From Stachybotrys elegans (lineage: Eukaryota > Ascomycota > Sordariomycetes > Hypocreales > Stachybotryaceae), in assembly GCA_020746835.1 (NCBI GenBank), contig JAGPNK010000004.1, positions 1,054,001 to 1,118,000 of the forward strand: a stretch of DNA of 64,000 nt, in the 5' to 3' direction. The stretch's first letter is position 1. Every line of letters starts with the position of its first letter. The notes below the pieces were generated by a model. That model ran no database searches, was not told where the DNA came from, and saw only the letters and a list, made by a program, of their open reading frames with translations. The position numbers were made by a program, and so were the translations under genes. Positions 11,062 to 22,411 of this stretch are shown here, piece after piece.

Positions 11062-11174
11062 CAACAAGCCTCGGGCCCCGGGATTACGGAATCTGGATCT
11101 TGTTCTTTTCTCTTTCTTTTTGATGTATTAACATTGTACATTCATCAAGTCATTATGGCGCAGGCCTTGTTAAT

Positions 11175-12335
11175 TTACAGCTTGGAGGGGCTCTCGTCAG
11201 GGTTCTTAATCTCGACCATCATCTTGCCAGTGTTGGCGCCCTTGTACAGATCAATCAGAGCCTGCTCGGCGGCCCTCAGGCCACCCTTGATGATGGTCTC
11301 GGTCTTCTTGAGCTTGCCCTCGGCGATCCACTGGGACAGCTCCTTGCGAGCAGCGGGGAAGGCGGCGGGGTGGTCCATGATGATGAAACCCTGGACCAAC
11401 AGGCGGTTGCTGATAATCTTGGTGTAGTTGCGCAGACCCGGGTTGCGGCCGTTGTATTCGGAAATGGCACCGCACATGACGAAGCGGGCGTTGGTGTTGC
11501 TGCGGCCCAGGCACATGTCGAGAATCTCTCCGCCGACTGGGGGAATCAGGTCAGTCACAGGTCACACAAAACAGAGGGCCAGACGGGGTTGGCTTACCAT
11601 TGTCAAAGTAGACATCGATGCCCTTCTCGGTAGCCTCCTTGAACTTGTCCTTGAAGTCGGGGGCCTTGTAGTTGAGGACGACATCGAAGCCGAGCTCCTC
11701 CTTGATCCAGCGGCACTTGTCGTCGGAACCGGCGATGCCAACGACGGTGGCACCCTTGATCTTTGCGATCTGACCGGCAGCGCTACCGGTGGCACCGGCG
11801 GCGCCAGAGACGACGACGAGGTCACCGGCCTTGGGCTTGCCAATGCTGTCCATTCCGTACCAGGCGGTGGCGCTGGTCAGACCCAGGGCGGACATCATGT
11901 CGGCAGGGTGCTGAAGGTTGGGATAGGCAGCCTGGGGCTCGAAGCGACCCTCGGGCAGGATGGCGTACTCCTGCCATCCAGTGTAACCGATGACAAAGTC
12001 GCCAGGGGTAGCCTGGCTGCTCTTGGAGGCAATGACACGGCAGACGGTGTAGCCACGCATGATCTCGCCAATCTTGACGGCGGGCATGTAGGAGCCGCCC
12101 TCTGCAGAGTGTTAGTGGGAGGGGCATCAGCACTAGGAGGCGGAGAGAGCTGACCGTTGAGGTAGGTGCGCATGGCGGGGTCGAGGGACAGGTAGAGAGC
12201 CTCGACGAGGATCTGGCCATCCTGGAGATCGGCCGAGGTGGGAGCCGGCTTGGTCTCGTACTTGAAGGTCTCGCCAACGATGATGTCGGCCTTGGGGCGC
12301 TCGGCCAGGTGAACGGAGGTGTTCTCGCGAGACAT
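11175..12335 (-). CDS. NADP-dependent MDR oxidoreductase (leukotriene B4 dehydrogenase-like)
   Basis: Three exons (12335-12155, 12101-11598, 11536-11175) code 348 aa, the usual length for this family. The GroES-like N-terminus contains LSLDPAMRTYLN, and the Rossmann part contains VVVSGAAGATGSAAGQIAKI, the AxxGxxG nucleotide-binding turn. The distal part has FVMCGAISEYN and LVQGFIIMD, typical of the zinc-independent branch that reduces enone double bonds (prostaglandin reductase, bacterial CurA). The cysteine and histidine zinc ligands of true alcohol dehydrogenases are not seen. It is probably cytosolic, acting on alpha,beta-unsaturated carbonyl compounds; the substrate is unknown. It is transcribed towards the CorA-like gene, convergent, with only 113 bp between stops. 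Confidence 0.9.
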
Positions 12336-12442
12336 GGTTTGGGCTGTTCGGGGGGAGGGGGGAGGAGGCTGATGGGAAGATTGATTGAAGGATGGAAGCT
12401 ATGGAAGGGGGATTGGAAGGAAGCCGTTGGGATGGGCATTTC

Positions 12443-12448
12443 TTTATA
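12443..12448 (-). promoter_or_regulatory. TATA box of the MDR oxidoreductase gene
   Basis: TATAAA in the context CCTATAAAGA lies about 110 bp upstream of the start codon on the minus strand, followed by a CT-rich leader, a common fungal core-promoter layout. Confidence 0.55.
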
Positions 12449-13928
12449 GGAAGGGCATGAGCGGGAGCGGAGGGGCAGCGGAGGGGCGGAGGGGTAGGGA
12501 GGGGTGCTGAAACGAAGGCGATGGACGGCGGCGCGGGGAGCGTCTGGCATGGTCGGGTCGGAGGTAGCAGGGCGAGCATGGCTGCGGGCACGAGGCAATG
12601 CGGAGGGCAAGCTGGAAGGTTGAGTTTCGGAGGCTTTGGTCGCATGCGGATACATCGCCGGCCCCATCTGCCCCAGTGGCTCCAGTGGCTCCAGCCGACA
12701 GGCCGGGCGGTCTAGCCTGGACAGGGCATCTGGCCCAGCGGTATATGCGGCATGTCCGGTCCAGCGTCCCACAAGCGGTAGAAGGAACCGAGACCGAGGC
12801 TGTTGGCCTGTTGCGAGGGCCGCCTTGGCAGCCCTGAGCTCCGGATGACGCATCCGTATCATGGATGGGATTGGCAGTGCTTGGCTGGAGGATTCGTATT
12901 GTTCGGGAAACACACCCTCGTCATGGACCATCGGCTATGCTGCTGCTGCTGCTTTCTTCCATATCGGCATCTGGTATCCGTCCGACAACTCCAAGCCGAG
13001 GCTCAAGCGCAACAGATTGATTATCAAGCCAGTGGAGAAGTGAGAAATAAGTAGAAACGAAGCGGGAGGACAGTGGGAAGCGGTCGCGTTGCTAAGTCAC
13101 GCTCACCTCCACACCCGCCCGCTGGCGTCGCAACGGTTAGTCCAGTAGGCACCGCCAACTGCAGCAAGAGTCATGCAGCCGCGAGTCAATAAAAAAAGAG
13201 TTGAAAAAGACAGAAAGGCGGTCATGCAATCCGAGGAAGCGCCGCCGTGGAGATCAGGCGGGCGCGGGTGGGGGAAGGGCGGGAAGCAGGCCCAAATGGG
13301 GTTTTTTCTTCTGTTCCCTTGCGAGCTTGCGTCAGGTTCTGTTTTGAGGCTGTCTCGGCCGAGTTGCCCAGCCCACACGCACGTACGTACGTACACGCAC
13401 ACACAATGTATGGTGGGCGGCGGTGTGGTGGGCTGTGTGTGTGTCGGTTCTCGCCTGTGTTCGCTCTTTTGTTCCCTTTTTTTTTTTTTTTTTTTTTTTT
13501 TTTGCGGGGAGGAGGGGGGCGGGCAGGCGGGAGGGCGGGAGGAGAATTAGGATTCTGACATTGACATGGGCTCTTGCGTGCATGATTTGGGGGCAGAAAG
13601 GTTATCTTTGACCACGGCCTGGCAAGTGTGCTATTCTGTCTCTGTTCTTCATCCTTACAACCCTCCAAATGCCGTCGCCTCCCGTTGCGACAGGAGCCTT
13701 CTCGGCTTATACCATTTTGCCCGCCTTCTTCCAAAAATCATCCGTAACGCATCTTCTCCAGAGACCCAACGTTCGCCGCGCACATGCTGGCATCTTGATA
13801 CTCGCCCACGCGCCCATGCGCTTCTCCCCATCAGCATCAGCGCGTCGGCCGTCCTCCTCTGTGTCCCCCGCAACGCTGAGGCGCTCCCACTGCTCCTCGA
13901 GCCCGCTCGCGCAGCCCAGCTCCGAGAC
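12449..13928. other. Intergenic between the MDR and BTB-type genes
   Basis: GC-rich, with open frames on both strands that look like composition artefacts. It contains a short ACGT repeat at about 13381-13394 and a poly(T) tract. I see no supported gene. Confidence 0.6.
13477..13503. repeat. Poly(T) run, 27 nt
   Basis: The longest homopolymer in the window, followed at once by a G-rich stretch. It lies downstream of the BTB-type gene. Confidence 0.95.
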
Positions 13929-15087
13929 CTACTCGGCCGCCGCGGCCTCGCCGTCGGGCTTCTTTTCCGTCTTGAGCGGCGGGCGGTCCTTGGCGTCGGC
14001 CTCGAGGTCCGCGTAGATGGCGGCCGAGGCCGACGTCGCCAGGTGCTTCATGCGGTCCAGGTCCTCGTCCTCGAGGTGCTCGATGATCTCAAAGGGCTCC
14101 GTGTCCTGGCCCTCCTGGTACTCGGCCGCCCCGATGTCCTGCTCGTCCTTGACCGGCTCGCCGATGAGGAGCACCTGGGCGTTGGCGTAGTTGAGGTGCT
14201 CCGGCTTGGACGGCATCCAGCGCAGCGAGCGGAATTCCTCCTTGATCCTGCTCCTTTGCTTAGTCGAGGCTTCCCACCACGGCTGCCGGGGCCCGGGGGG
14301 AGACTTACTTCTTGGGAAAATCAGGGCCTTCGCGGAGCTGAGAGTTTGCCGGCCCGGGGTAGTCTGGGTTCTTGGTGCTCATGATGAAGCTGCCTCTGTC
14401 CTTGAGTCCAATCTCGCGCTGCATGTCCCCGGGCTGCTCTGGTAGAGTGAGCATATACACAAGATGCGACTCCCTCCCCGTCGTGGTGATCGCGTAGACG
14501 CCCTCGCCCACGGGCCGCGGCGCCGGCGTGTGGCGGTTCCCCGCCGTCTTGGTGGTGTAGTCCGTCGAGGCGAGGAACTCGTCGCGCAGCTTGCCGAAGC
14601 CGACGCCGGCCGCCTCGACAAACACCATGAAGCGGTCGCGGCCCCTCGTGGGCAGCGTCTTCTTGGGCAGGGCGAGGAGCCGCGCGTTGGATGCGTCGCC
14701 GATGGGGCCGGCGCCGAGCTTGGCGTCGCGCGAGACGGGCCGCAGGAGCAGGTAGCTGCGCGCAATCTCCTGCACGCCCAGCGGGTCGTTGATGTTGACG
14801 CGCCCGCGGATGAAGAAGTAGATGAGGCCCTTTTCTAGGATCCCGGCCGGGACGTTGGGCTCCTGGCCGGGCTTCTCGGCTGTGTCCTCGTGGTTGCTGG
14901 ATTTCTTGTCCTCGCCGTTTTTCTCGTCAGACGACGCTTTCCTGTCATCGTCGGCGCCGTTTTCATCCCTAGGTGCATCCTGCTCGTCTTCTGTCTTGAC
15001 TCTCTTGGGGCTCGGGGCGTCGGGTTCGGTCTGGTGTTTCTCCCCTGCGGAGACCTGCTTCACGTCCTTTTCATCGGAAGAAGCCAT
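13929..15087 (-). CDS. BTB-type fungal nuclear factor
   Basis: Two exons (15087-14309 and 14247-13929) code 365 aa. The start is the ATG beginning MASSDEKDVKQ; the frame is open further upstream but that part looks like leader. Residues about 1-85 are acidic and lysine-rich with a likely nuclear signal (PKRVKTE). The conserved core contains GLIYFFIRGRVNI, SYLLLRPV, GPIGDASNARLLALPKK, RDRFMVFVEAAG, DYTTKTAGNRHTPAP, GEGVYAITTTGRESHLVY and GSFIMSTKNPDYPGPAN. From memory these blocks mark fungal proteins usually annotated as BTB domain transcription factor; the domain label itself is weak, so the DNA-binding role is inference. The C-terminus is acidic. It faces the same way as the MDR gene. Confidence 0.82.
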
Positions 15088-16139
15088 CTTTCTCGTAGGG
15101 TGGTTAAGATGGGATAAACGCTTGATAGTGAGTACGATGAAACTATGAAATGCGATGAGAACGTAATGGTAGGGAAAACGGAACATGTATTGTTTTGATG
15201 GGTGAAGCGGTGTGGGAGTGATGTCATCGATTCGTAGTGGCTCGTATGAATCCAAGTTGTCTACCCGTACAGTATGGATATCCCGGTAAGCTTGACGCGT
15301 CAAGTACATTCACCAAGCCTGAGTGGCCAAAGAGTGTATGGTGCGTTTGTAAGCTCCCTGCACATGTCGGCCTCGCGCAGGATTCCTTGGGTTGATGTTT
15401 GCTGACCCAATCCGCCCAACACTGGTGAATTGTCTCCGATCTAGGGACTTACGAGTGTTTCATTTTCTGTGTCAATATTAATTTGACAAAGGTGCTTGGG
15501 TGACAAGAAATTATGACTTACTTCTTTGTGTTGGGTTGACGGCCCCAGAAGTCCCTTCCTTGATCGAACGGTGTAGATATCCTGAAACGACTCTTCGAGA
15601 GCTCTCCCACTTCCCCTGGAGATTTGCCGTTCCCTTACCTATCTCTATGCCCAGACCAAGTCATTCCGCCTATACAGCATCATCAATCGCTTGCTAAGGT
15701 CTCAACAGGCCGGCGGACTCCTGGATTTAGTTCTCTGACACGTTTGAGGCAGCAGACCACGTAGCGGCGAATTGAAGACCAATTTTAGTAACTGAACGGT
15801 AGCGGCAGTCCTGCTTCGACTCCCTGGTTGCCGAAGCTCGCGATGTCTGTAAAAGTCCGGTCAGTTGGCATCGGCAGTTGTGGTGGGCATGGACATGACC
15901 TGTTTCGTACCCTCCCATGTTGCATGTCCCAACTTGAAAATGGAGCCCAAACGTTCAGCACATTGTAGTACCATCATAGAAGTGAAATCGAGCCTGATGT
16001 GTGCCGCGCGGGTCGGTACTTTACTACGGACCACACTGATCTCGGAATATGTGTAAGTACGACTCCAACAACCGTATGCCGTAATCAAAGGTTAGTTGCC
16101 ACGCACCCTAACTGCTGCATTGCGCAGAACAAGGGGCCA

Positions 16140-18491
16140 TCACTTGAGATGTTGTGGGTTTTTTCTTGTTGCTTGATGTCCTGGTAGCAAAGCCGCGGGT
16201 TCGGATCGTGGCCAGAGCGTTTGACCATTCACAAGGAAATCTGTGTGGCAACTTGCCTCTTTCCAACTCCAAGCTGTTTCTTTGGCCTGAAGAATTGGTG
16301 TGTCTTTCTCTCGGACGACACGGCCTGACGAGGATGGCATCAGGCTTCCTCCGGATTCCTTCAATCCGCCGCTCCCACTACTGTGACATAATACGCATGC
16401 CATGTTACAGCTAGAGGCTTTCATCGATAATTTCAAATGGTCATAGCTCTTCTGCCCCTCGAACGACGGAACAGAAATTCTGAGTATATTCGGTCGGTCG
16501 TTTCGGGAGACTCGTTCGATGTATGTCGGGATTTTGTTGGCTCGTTTCTGGTGGAAGGAACTGGTCAGCGTGAAGGGTCCATCGTAAACTGAACGGCAGC
16601 GTGCATTCATGGCTGGCTATAAATCTTGTCAGCAAAACATCCAGAAAGCACAAGATCCATATGGAATCCCCAAGCTCATCTTTGCCATCGAGAAAAGGCT
16701 CCGTCCCCCAATGTTGCAGCATGTATGTTACAACCGCCACGGAAACTTGCCTTTGGTTCGCGAAAATACATGTCCTGTGAAGCTCATCGCTGTTAAACGA
16801 GCTTCCGCCTTTGCTTCCACGGACTGGTTGCCATGCGCCGCCTCTTAGTCCAGGTGCTTTTTCAGGCCCTCCGAGAGGAATCAGATCTGCAGTTCGGTCT
16901 GTCTCTGCTCATAGTAGCTTTGATATGCTATCGTCTGCTCTGTACATTCTTGCCATTTCGGGTTTCGTGGAATGAAGGAGGACGTCGAAAGTCAGGGGTC
17001 ACAGTGTCCTGTTGAAACGAATTTGACTATTAGCCAATTTGCAAGCAGAATGCAGAGGGATGGATGTGCAAGTGGTGGATTCCAGCACTCTTGGGGTTCT
17101 CTTATCCCCAACTGTCAAATTCCTAGGGGCATTTCTGAGCAAGTCCTGGTGGGAGACCGTCGTATCTGGTCCAAATGACACAAGTTGAATATGGTGATTC
17201 AGATTCCGGGAGCTCGGGCTTTGGTAGGCTCTGTGACGTATGGTTTTGTCAGAAACTGTGATGTCAAATCATCAGAGGCAGCCTCACCATCCTGTTTATG
17301 GAGCTCAAGGGTTCCCTGCTCCGATAAATCGTTCTAGGTCAACTCTGCCATTTCAACTCAACTCAAGCCTAATCATCGATGGTTTCTCAAGGCTTTTTAA
17401 TTCATGCCCCTCCAGTTCTTCAAGCTTTTGACCCCCTGTAAAGGTCATCGGTACTGCTTTCAAGGTAGCGAAATTTTGTGCCCACCAAGAAATCTTGCGT
17501 CAGGGGTGGTCGAGAGGATGTTCATACTGTCATCCTGGTTCTTGAAGGTGGACCAGCGAACTTTGCAATGTCGATGAGCATCTCTGACACCGCTCTTGGG
17601 TAGACGCAGGACTCTGGATCTCTATCGATATGTCTTTGGAAACGCGGAATTTAGTATTTCGCTCGGTTCGGATTCTTCGATGGTCATTTCGTTCGAGGGT
17701 CTTTCCGCAGCTCTTTCCGGGACGGAACTGCCTATGGTTCCTTCGTAGACTGCTGGTAAATGACACGTTAGTAGCCAAATAGATATGACGTGGCCAATGA
17801 TGTGACGGCTTATTTTGGAATATTGAATCATGTTTCGAACTAGATCCAACCGAGCCCCCGAAGTAATCCATGGTACATCTTGCTCGCTCCTTGATGCTGG
17901 AGAGTATTCCGACTCGCAAAGGGCATCCATTTTCAGGGCTGGACACTGTAGTTTCTCCCGTGACTCTTTTGGGCTTTGTGGGCTCGTCTCCTGGCTATGA
18001 AACAGGTTCTTTGTTGGGCTCGAATTTCGGTTCGGCAGGAACTTCTAGGCGACTGTTGACTCGGTTTTCGACATGATCTTCGGAACGAGGGCTCGATCTG
18101 ACTCTGGCGGTGGCATCTGTGAGGATCAATCCTAACTGTTAGCACTCTCTTTCCACCTCTTCGTCCAAGAAAGGGAGGAGGAGCTCGGGGAATCATTTCG
18201 ACTCTGGTGTCCAAGATGGCTTGTCTGGTGGCCTCCTCTGGGTTTTTCAAATCATGTAGAGAAGGACAAGTTTCGTGTGATGGAAAAGAGGATGGTGGCG
18301 GGTTCGAGGGAATTTGAATTCCTGTGTTCTGTTCCGACGCGTTCTGGCCACAAAGGCTGGTGGGCAGAGAACAGGTGACCGTGCTCGTAGTGCTCCCTGC
18401 TTCCAAGATAATTCGAACCAAAGAAAGAAGTCGAGTGCTTGAAAACTAAGGATGGAGAGCAGGTAGGTATGGCTCTGTTCACGCGTAGCAA
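16140..18491 (-). other. Coding-like fragments, possible unrecognised or decayed gene
   Basis: Reading the minus strand, one frame gives a Ser/Pro-rich run (TCSLPTSLCGQNASEQNTG, MIPRAPPPFLGRR) up to a strong acceptor (GTGCTAACAG...CCTCACAG, about 18144). It then runs on to a TAG near 18000, where CAG to TAG would be one transition. Further down, a different frame gives ALCESEYSPASRSEQDVPW, a CTACTAACG...TTACCAG acceptor near 17757, and then DPESCVYPRAVSEMLIDIAK in a third frame. Another open stretch lies at 16610-16140. I could not connect these into one clean model. Either several introns are missed or the gene is decaying. No family is recognised. Confidence 0.25.
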
Positions 18492-18640
18492 AGATAGGAC
18501 GATGGTTGAGACTACGAACAGGCTACATCACAAGGCGTTTCCAGCAGCACAGCAAACGCCGGAAGCACAGAGCAACGCTCGTAGAGCATGAACCAGCACC
18601 AGCTATTCAGTCACAGTTTTCAGGCTTGCAGCGAACGGAT

Positions 18641-18687
18641 TTCTTCTTCAAGATGAAGCATAAAGCTTCAGTCTCAATGAAAAAAAA
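18641..18687 (-). repeat. 48-nt coding-like element, copy A
   Basis: On the minus strand this reads FFIETEALCFILKKKS. It is about 80% identical to copy B at 22136-22180, with most changes synonymous or conservative. Confidence 0.6.
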
Positions 18688-18761
18688 GGGATGAAAAGAA
18701 AAAGAAGAAGAAAAAGAAGATGTGGCTCAGACTCTCCCTCTGCGTTACTGACGCGCTGTTC

Positions 18762-18962
18762 CTAACGTCGCCCGAAGGCGAGGTTTATGGAACTTATCAA
18801 CGAGGTGGTCTCATCATCGCCGCCAAATGGTAGTTTCTCAGAAGTATGTGGATGGCTCAGGTGTGTGATATCATCATCGCCATCCCCCCCAGTGCGCGAC
18901 AGTAGGTTGCTTACTTGTAAATACACACCCGGCTCAGAGACAAGCTCTTTCATCGCCTCCAA
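18762..18962 (-). CDS. Small unrecognised ORF behind a CT-rich leader
   Basis: A 66-aa frame starts MEAMKELVSEPG and ends INLAFGRR. Upstream on the minus strand, from about 19260, is a typical pyrimidine-rich fungal leader containing very short upstream ORFs, among them an ATGTGA start-stop pair and a 23-codon ORF that overlaps this start. The layout looks transcribed, but composition alone does not prove a protein. It could equally be spliced at the GTAAGC inside the frame. Confidence 0.22.
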   Translation of the reverse strand: MEAMKELVSEPGVYLQVSNLLSRTGGDGDDDITHLSHPHTSEKLPFGGDDETTSLISSINLAFGRR

Positions 18963-20440
18963 AGGTGTGCGCGGCTAGGTTGGGTTCTCAGATTGATGGA
19001 TGGAAGGTGGCTCAGAGACAAAGGTGTCTTCATGGCCGAAGGAGGCCTGGAGCCTGTCATGCCATGTGCGGTCACATGGTGGTCGAAGATGAAGAAGTAT
19101 GGACAAGAGTGAAGAGTAAAAGAAGAAGAAGGTGGATGTGAAGAACAAGGATGAGGGGCGAAGGTTCAAAGAGGCCAAGGCGCGGATGGCAGAAGAAGTT
19201 GCGTCGAAGTGTGCGAGATGATGAAGGAAGGAAGAAGAGGGAGAGAAGTTGGGGGGGCGGCCAGGTTTAAGTAGGTTTTGGGCCGGCGGTCCTCGTCACG
19301 CCAGATCACTCCTCTGCCACGGCAGCCCTCACTTTTTCAGGCAGCACACACGCACGAATGCGGTTCCTATTTTCTCATTGGCCGAGAGCGTGCGCCGATT
19401 TTCTGAATATCGTGTTTTTCCTATTCATCTTTTTCGTGAATACGTCATAGGAAGTGTGCGTGTGGCCTCGTTGCCTTCGGGGCCCTTCGATCTCCTCGAT
19501 GTGCCCCCTTTCTGTGGGCTTCGCTGTGGTTCCTAGGGTTTCCTCGACGAGGCAGCATCGAGGGGGGCTGGTCGTGTGGATTGGTGTTTACGTAGATGCA
19601 GCTGCCTCGTGTTTCCATGATGGCTGAGGCACACGATGCTTGGTGTTGCCCCCATGAAGCCCTCCATGAGGTTTTGATATTGGGCCCCTCGTCGAGCATC
19701 TTTGTAGGATTCCTTCGGTAGAGCCTCGTCCCATATCCACTTGGCTGCATGTCATGTTCCCTGCCATCTAGACCCTTGATTCCATCCCCATACCCACCTG
19801 TCATCGTCGCTGCGCCGGCATGGTCCCATCGTTCCACTGCCTCCACTATGCCCTGCCCATCACTGCACTACCTAGTAACCCAGAGCCCAGTCCAAGTTCG
19901 TGATATTCGAGGTGACATGTCGTGGTGTTTCGTATTCCAGAACATCACCCCCTACACATCTTCGAAACATTATTGCCTTACCCCTTTTCCTTCTTCATGA
20001 CACACTTGCCCGAGTGCATTCATCATTTTCAAGCAGGACATCATGTCCTGCGATGCACCAGGAGGCTTTCTCGGTGATACTTCATGATGGTGCCATCCCA
20101 TCTCTCGTCTCAGCGCTCAGTTCGTATCGCAATACTTATATTTGCTCTTCCTCTTGTGCCAGTGGCTAACATGTGCCTTTCAGATCACCACCGTTTGTCT
20201 TCTCGACGCATCACGACGCGTTTCCCTCCCCGAACGAACACCAGTCAATCCACGAGTCTTGACTGGTGATATTCGATCGTCTTTCTCCAGTCTTCCTCAA
20301 GCTTTCGATGGTCTTGCTTTCGTCGGATTGATCGTGACAAACGCTGCAGAGCAAAATGGGAGTGACGCGACGAAAATCATCTGCTAGCTATTTACGTAGT
20401 ATCATCTCTCCGTCCCATCCCCGTAGGCAGTCCAGTAAAA

Positions 20441-20767
20441 ATGAGCAGACGAGTTCCCTCATTCCGAAAAGCACGTACAGCTGGTGCTTTTGATATCTAT
20501 ACCAACGCAAGCCCTGACGATTTCAGTATTCGTGGACGAGTATTTGACTGCCATTTCAGTTCCTACCTGTTGTCTACGATGCGCTCTCCGGCGAGCATTG
20601 TCCAAGAACTCGTCTTTTCCATGCTCTGCCTCTGTCCTTGCGCTGGTCTGTGTCCCATTGGCGCACACAAACAGGAAATCCCACGTCTCTGTCCTTGCAC
20701 CAGGATCAACTGTAAAGGAGGTGGCTACCCTAGATATATTTTATCTGTACCTACGAAAATAGGCTAG
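20441..20767 (+). CDS. Unrecognised 108-aa ORF
   Basis: It has its own ATG and stays open to TAG at 20767. Cysteine-rich repeats LCLCPCAGLCP and LCPCTRINC appear in the second half, encoded by two copies of CTCTGTCCTTGC. No signal peptide is evident. It follows a plus-strand stretch (about 20184-20387) that also reads as protein after a canonical acceptor. No family is recognised, and chance cannot be excluded. Confidence 0.22.
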   Translation: MSRRVPSFRKARTAGAFDIYTNASPDDFSIRGRVFDCHFSSYLLSTMRSPASIVQELVFSMLCLCPCAGLCPIGAHKQEIPRLCPCTRINCKGGGYPRYILSVPTKIG

Positions 20768-20994
20768 AAAGAAGACGAATATCACCCAGGCACATTGTGG
20801 CATCCCTCAAGTGATCCGATTTCTAGCAACCGTTCAACGTATGGTATGCGCTCGTTGCAGTACATCTTCGGATCAGATTCCAAGTTTTAGACCAAATTCC
20901 TGGCGCAGAAATATCCAAAGCGTTCGTTCCTGCGATTGTAGCAGTTCCCGAGACTAGATAGAATCACCCGCCCTGTTGCCAGCCATATAGTTGT

Positions 20995-21423
20995 ATGCCA
21001 TACTCTGATGTTCCATGGACGTTCCGCGCTCTGATGGATTCCAGACTCGAAGTCGGCGTCGGTCGTGGTCGAGTTTCGGTCGCTGAGAACACCGTAGGCT
21101 CTAAGGGATCAGATTCGAGGGGGTTGCTGAGGGATCTGAGGTTCGAATTAGCTTTTTCATCATTTCATTTCCTTCGACAGATGGAGGATCAAGAGTGCCG
21201 CATTCTTCTGGCTGTGGAATGGATGATTCAGTGGGCAGAGGGCCAGAACGAGGCAAAGATGAAAATCAAACAAAGAACGAAAAGGATGAAAGGTGGCCCG
21301 CCATTGAAGACTGGTTTTAAAGCTCACAGCAACCGAATCTCGTCTGTTCGACGAACAGTGTGGCTCTTGGGTTTTGCGGGGTTTGGACGCGAAAGTGAAA
21401 GAGAAAACGTCAAAGAAGGGTAA
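20995..21423 (+). CDS. Unrecognised 142-aa ORF
   Basis: ATG at 20995, stop at 21421-21423. The middle reads QMEDQECRILLAVEWMIQWA and is followed by a very basic stretch (KMKIKQRTKRMKGG). No domain is recognised, and the codon use is not decisive. It is listed as a candidate only. Confidence 0.2.
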   Translation: MPYSDVPWTFRALMDSRLEVGVGRGRVSVAENTVGSKGSDSRGLLRDLRFELAFSSFHFLRQMEDQECRILLAVEWMIQWAEGQNEAKMKIKQRTKRMKGGPPLKTGFKAHSNRISSVRRTVWLLGFAGFGRESERENVKEG

Positions 21424-22135
21424 AGTGGCCCAAAAATTCTTGGCCAACAGACGAGTTCTTCCCTGCTGCTGGCCCAACGGTGTAGAAATATTTCCATGGA
21501 TTCAGGGGCTATGAAGCTGTACAAGCCTCCCAAGAGTCATGGCCTCCATAGCTGGGAGACAAGATCAGGAATTCCCATTGAACCAAGAATCCTGGGATCG
21601 CTTCCGTGGTTGGTGGCCATTGTGATAGCGAAATGCCTGTTTGCTGTAGCGGTGCCAACACATGCCCCCTTTTCATGCTGGATAACCACGCCAGGTCCAG
21701 TACATGCAGAAATTGAAGAAACGAGGTGCTGGGTTTCTACTGCAACTTTCATGGTGGTTTACGATGTCCTGTGACCGTGATGATTTCGCGTTTCTACCAC
21801 CAGAACACCAAGAGTGGCCAACCCAACACACCGGGCTCTGTCATAATGATTTGCACTACGTGAAGTCTTGACTCTATTATCATGCTACCAGGAATAGTGC
21901 GAGTACGGGATGTCTAGTAAACGGGAATGGGGCGCGTTTCTCGTCAGTCTTCAACACCACAGTTCTCGCGTTTGTACCATCGTGACATGACCGCCCACTT
22001 CTTCTGCAGCACCACCCACCAGCCATATTCACACTGCCATGCCATAACAGTCAGAGCTTCCTCACAAGAACACCAGGCATTCACATCGAAACCACATATT
22101 CCATCAACTCCAAGTTTATATTATATCTAGCTGCT

Positions 22136-22180
22136 CTTCCTCTTCAAGACAAAGCATAAAGCTTCGATCCCAATGAAAAA
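22136..22180 (-). repeat. 48-nt coding-like element, copy B
   Basis: On the minus strand this reads FFIGIEALCFVLKRKS, matching copy A at 18641-18687. It is preceded in frame by a short open stretch and followed by a TAG. Confidence 0.6.
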
Positions 22181-22203
22181 GATGTGATTGAAGTTTCCAA
22201 AAA

Positions 22204-22317
22204 TTAGGCAGTTGTGCTCTGGAACGATGTCCAGTGGTGCCCTTTGCCCCCAGAGCCACTTGATCCCCCGGGCCCTGCGGTAGGATCTTGGTCGGTTCTC
22301 AGACTGCACTTGCACAT
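22204..22317 (-). CDS. Small 37-aa ORF behind a TATA box
   Basis: The ATG at 22317 opens MCKCSLRTDQDPTAGPGG and ends QSTTA. It lies about 90 nt downstream of TATAAAA (plus 22405-22411) and a pyrimidine-rich leader, so transcription on the minus strand is plausible. Copy B of the 48-nt element follows 24 nt beyond the stop. It could be a peptide gene or an upstream ORF of a longer transcript. Confidence 0.28.
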   Translation of the reverse strand: MCKCSLRTDQDPTAGPGGSSGSGGKGHHWTSFQSTTA

Positions 22318-22404
22318 TGAAGAGCACCGGGCCAAGCGCCGCTCGGACGAGTATGAAGAAGAAAGGAAAAGAAAGAGAGGAAGAGAAGGAGGGGGAGGGG
22401 AGAA

Positions 22405-22411
22405 TTTTATA
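22405..22411 (-). promoter_or_regulatory. TATA box
   Basis: TATAAAA on the minus strand in a GC-rich setting (GGCGTATAAAATTC), followed by about 60 nt of CT-rich leader and an ATG. Confidence 0.45.

Noticed and set aside
13566..14384. 272-codon plus-strand frame
   Set aside because: Mostly antisense of the BTB-type gene; no domain, no plausible start.
15820..15900. tRNA-like TTCGACTCC near a G-rich stretch
   Set aside because: No matching T-arm stem, acceptor stem or anticodon arm. No convincing tRNA or rRNA was seen anywhere in the window.
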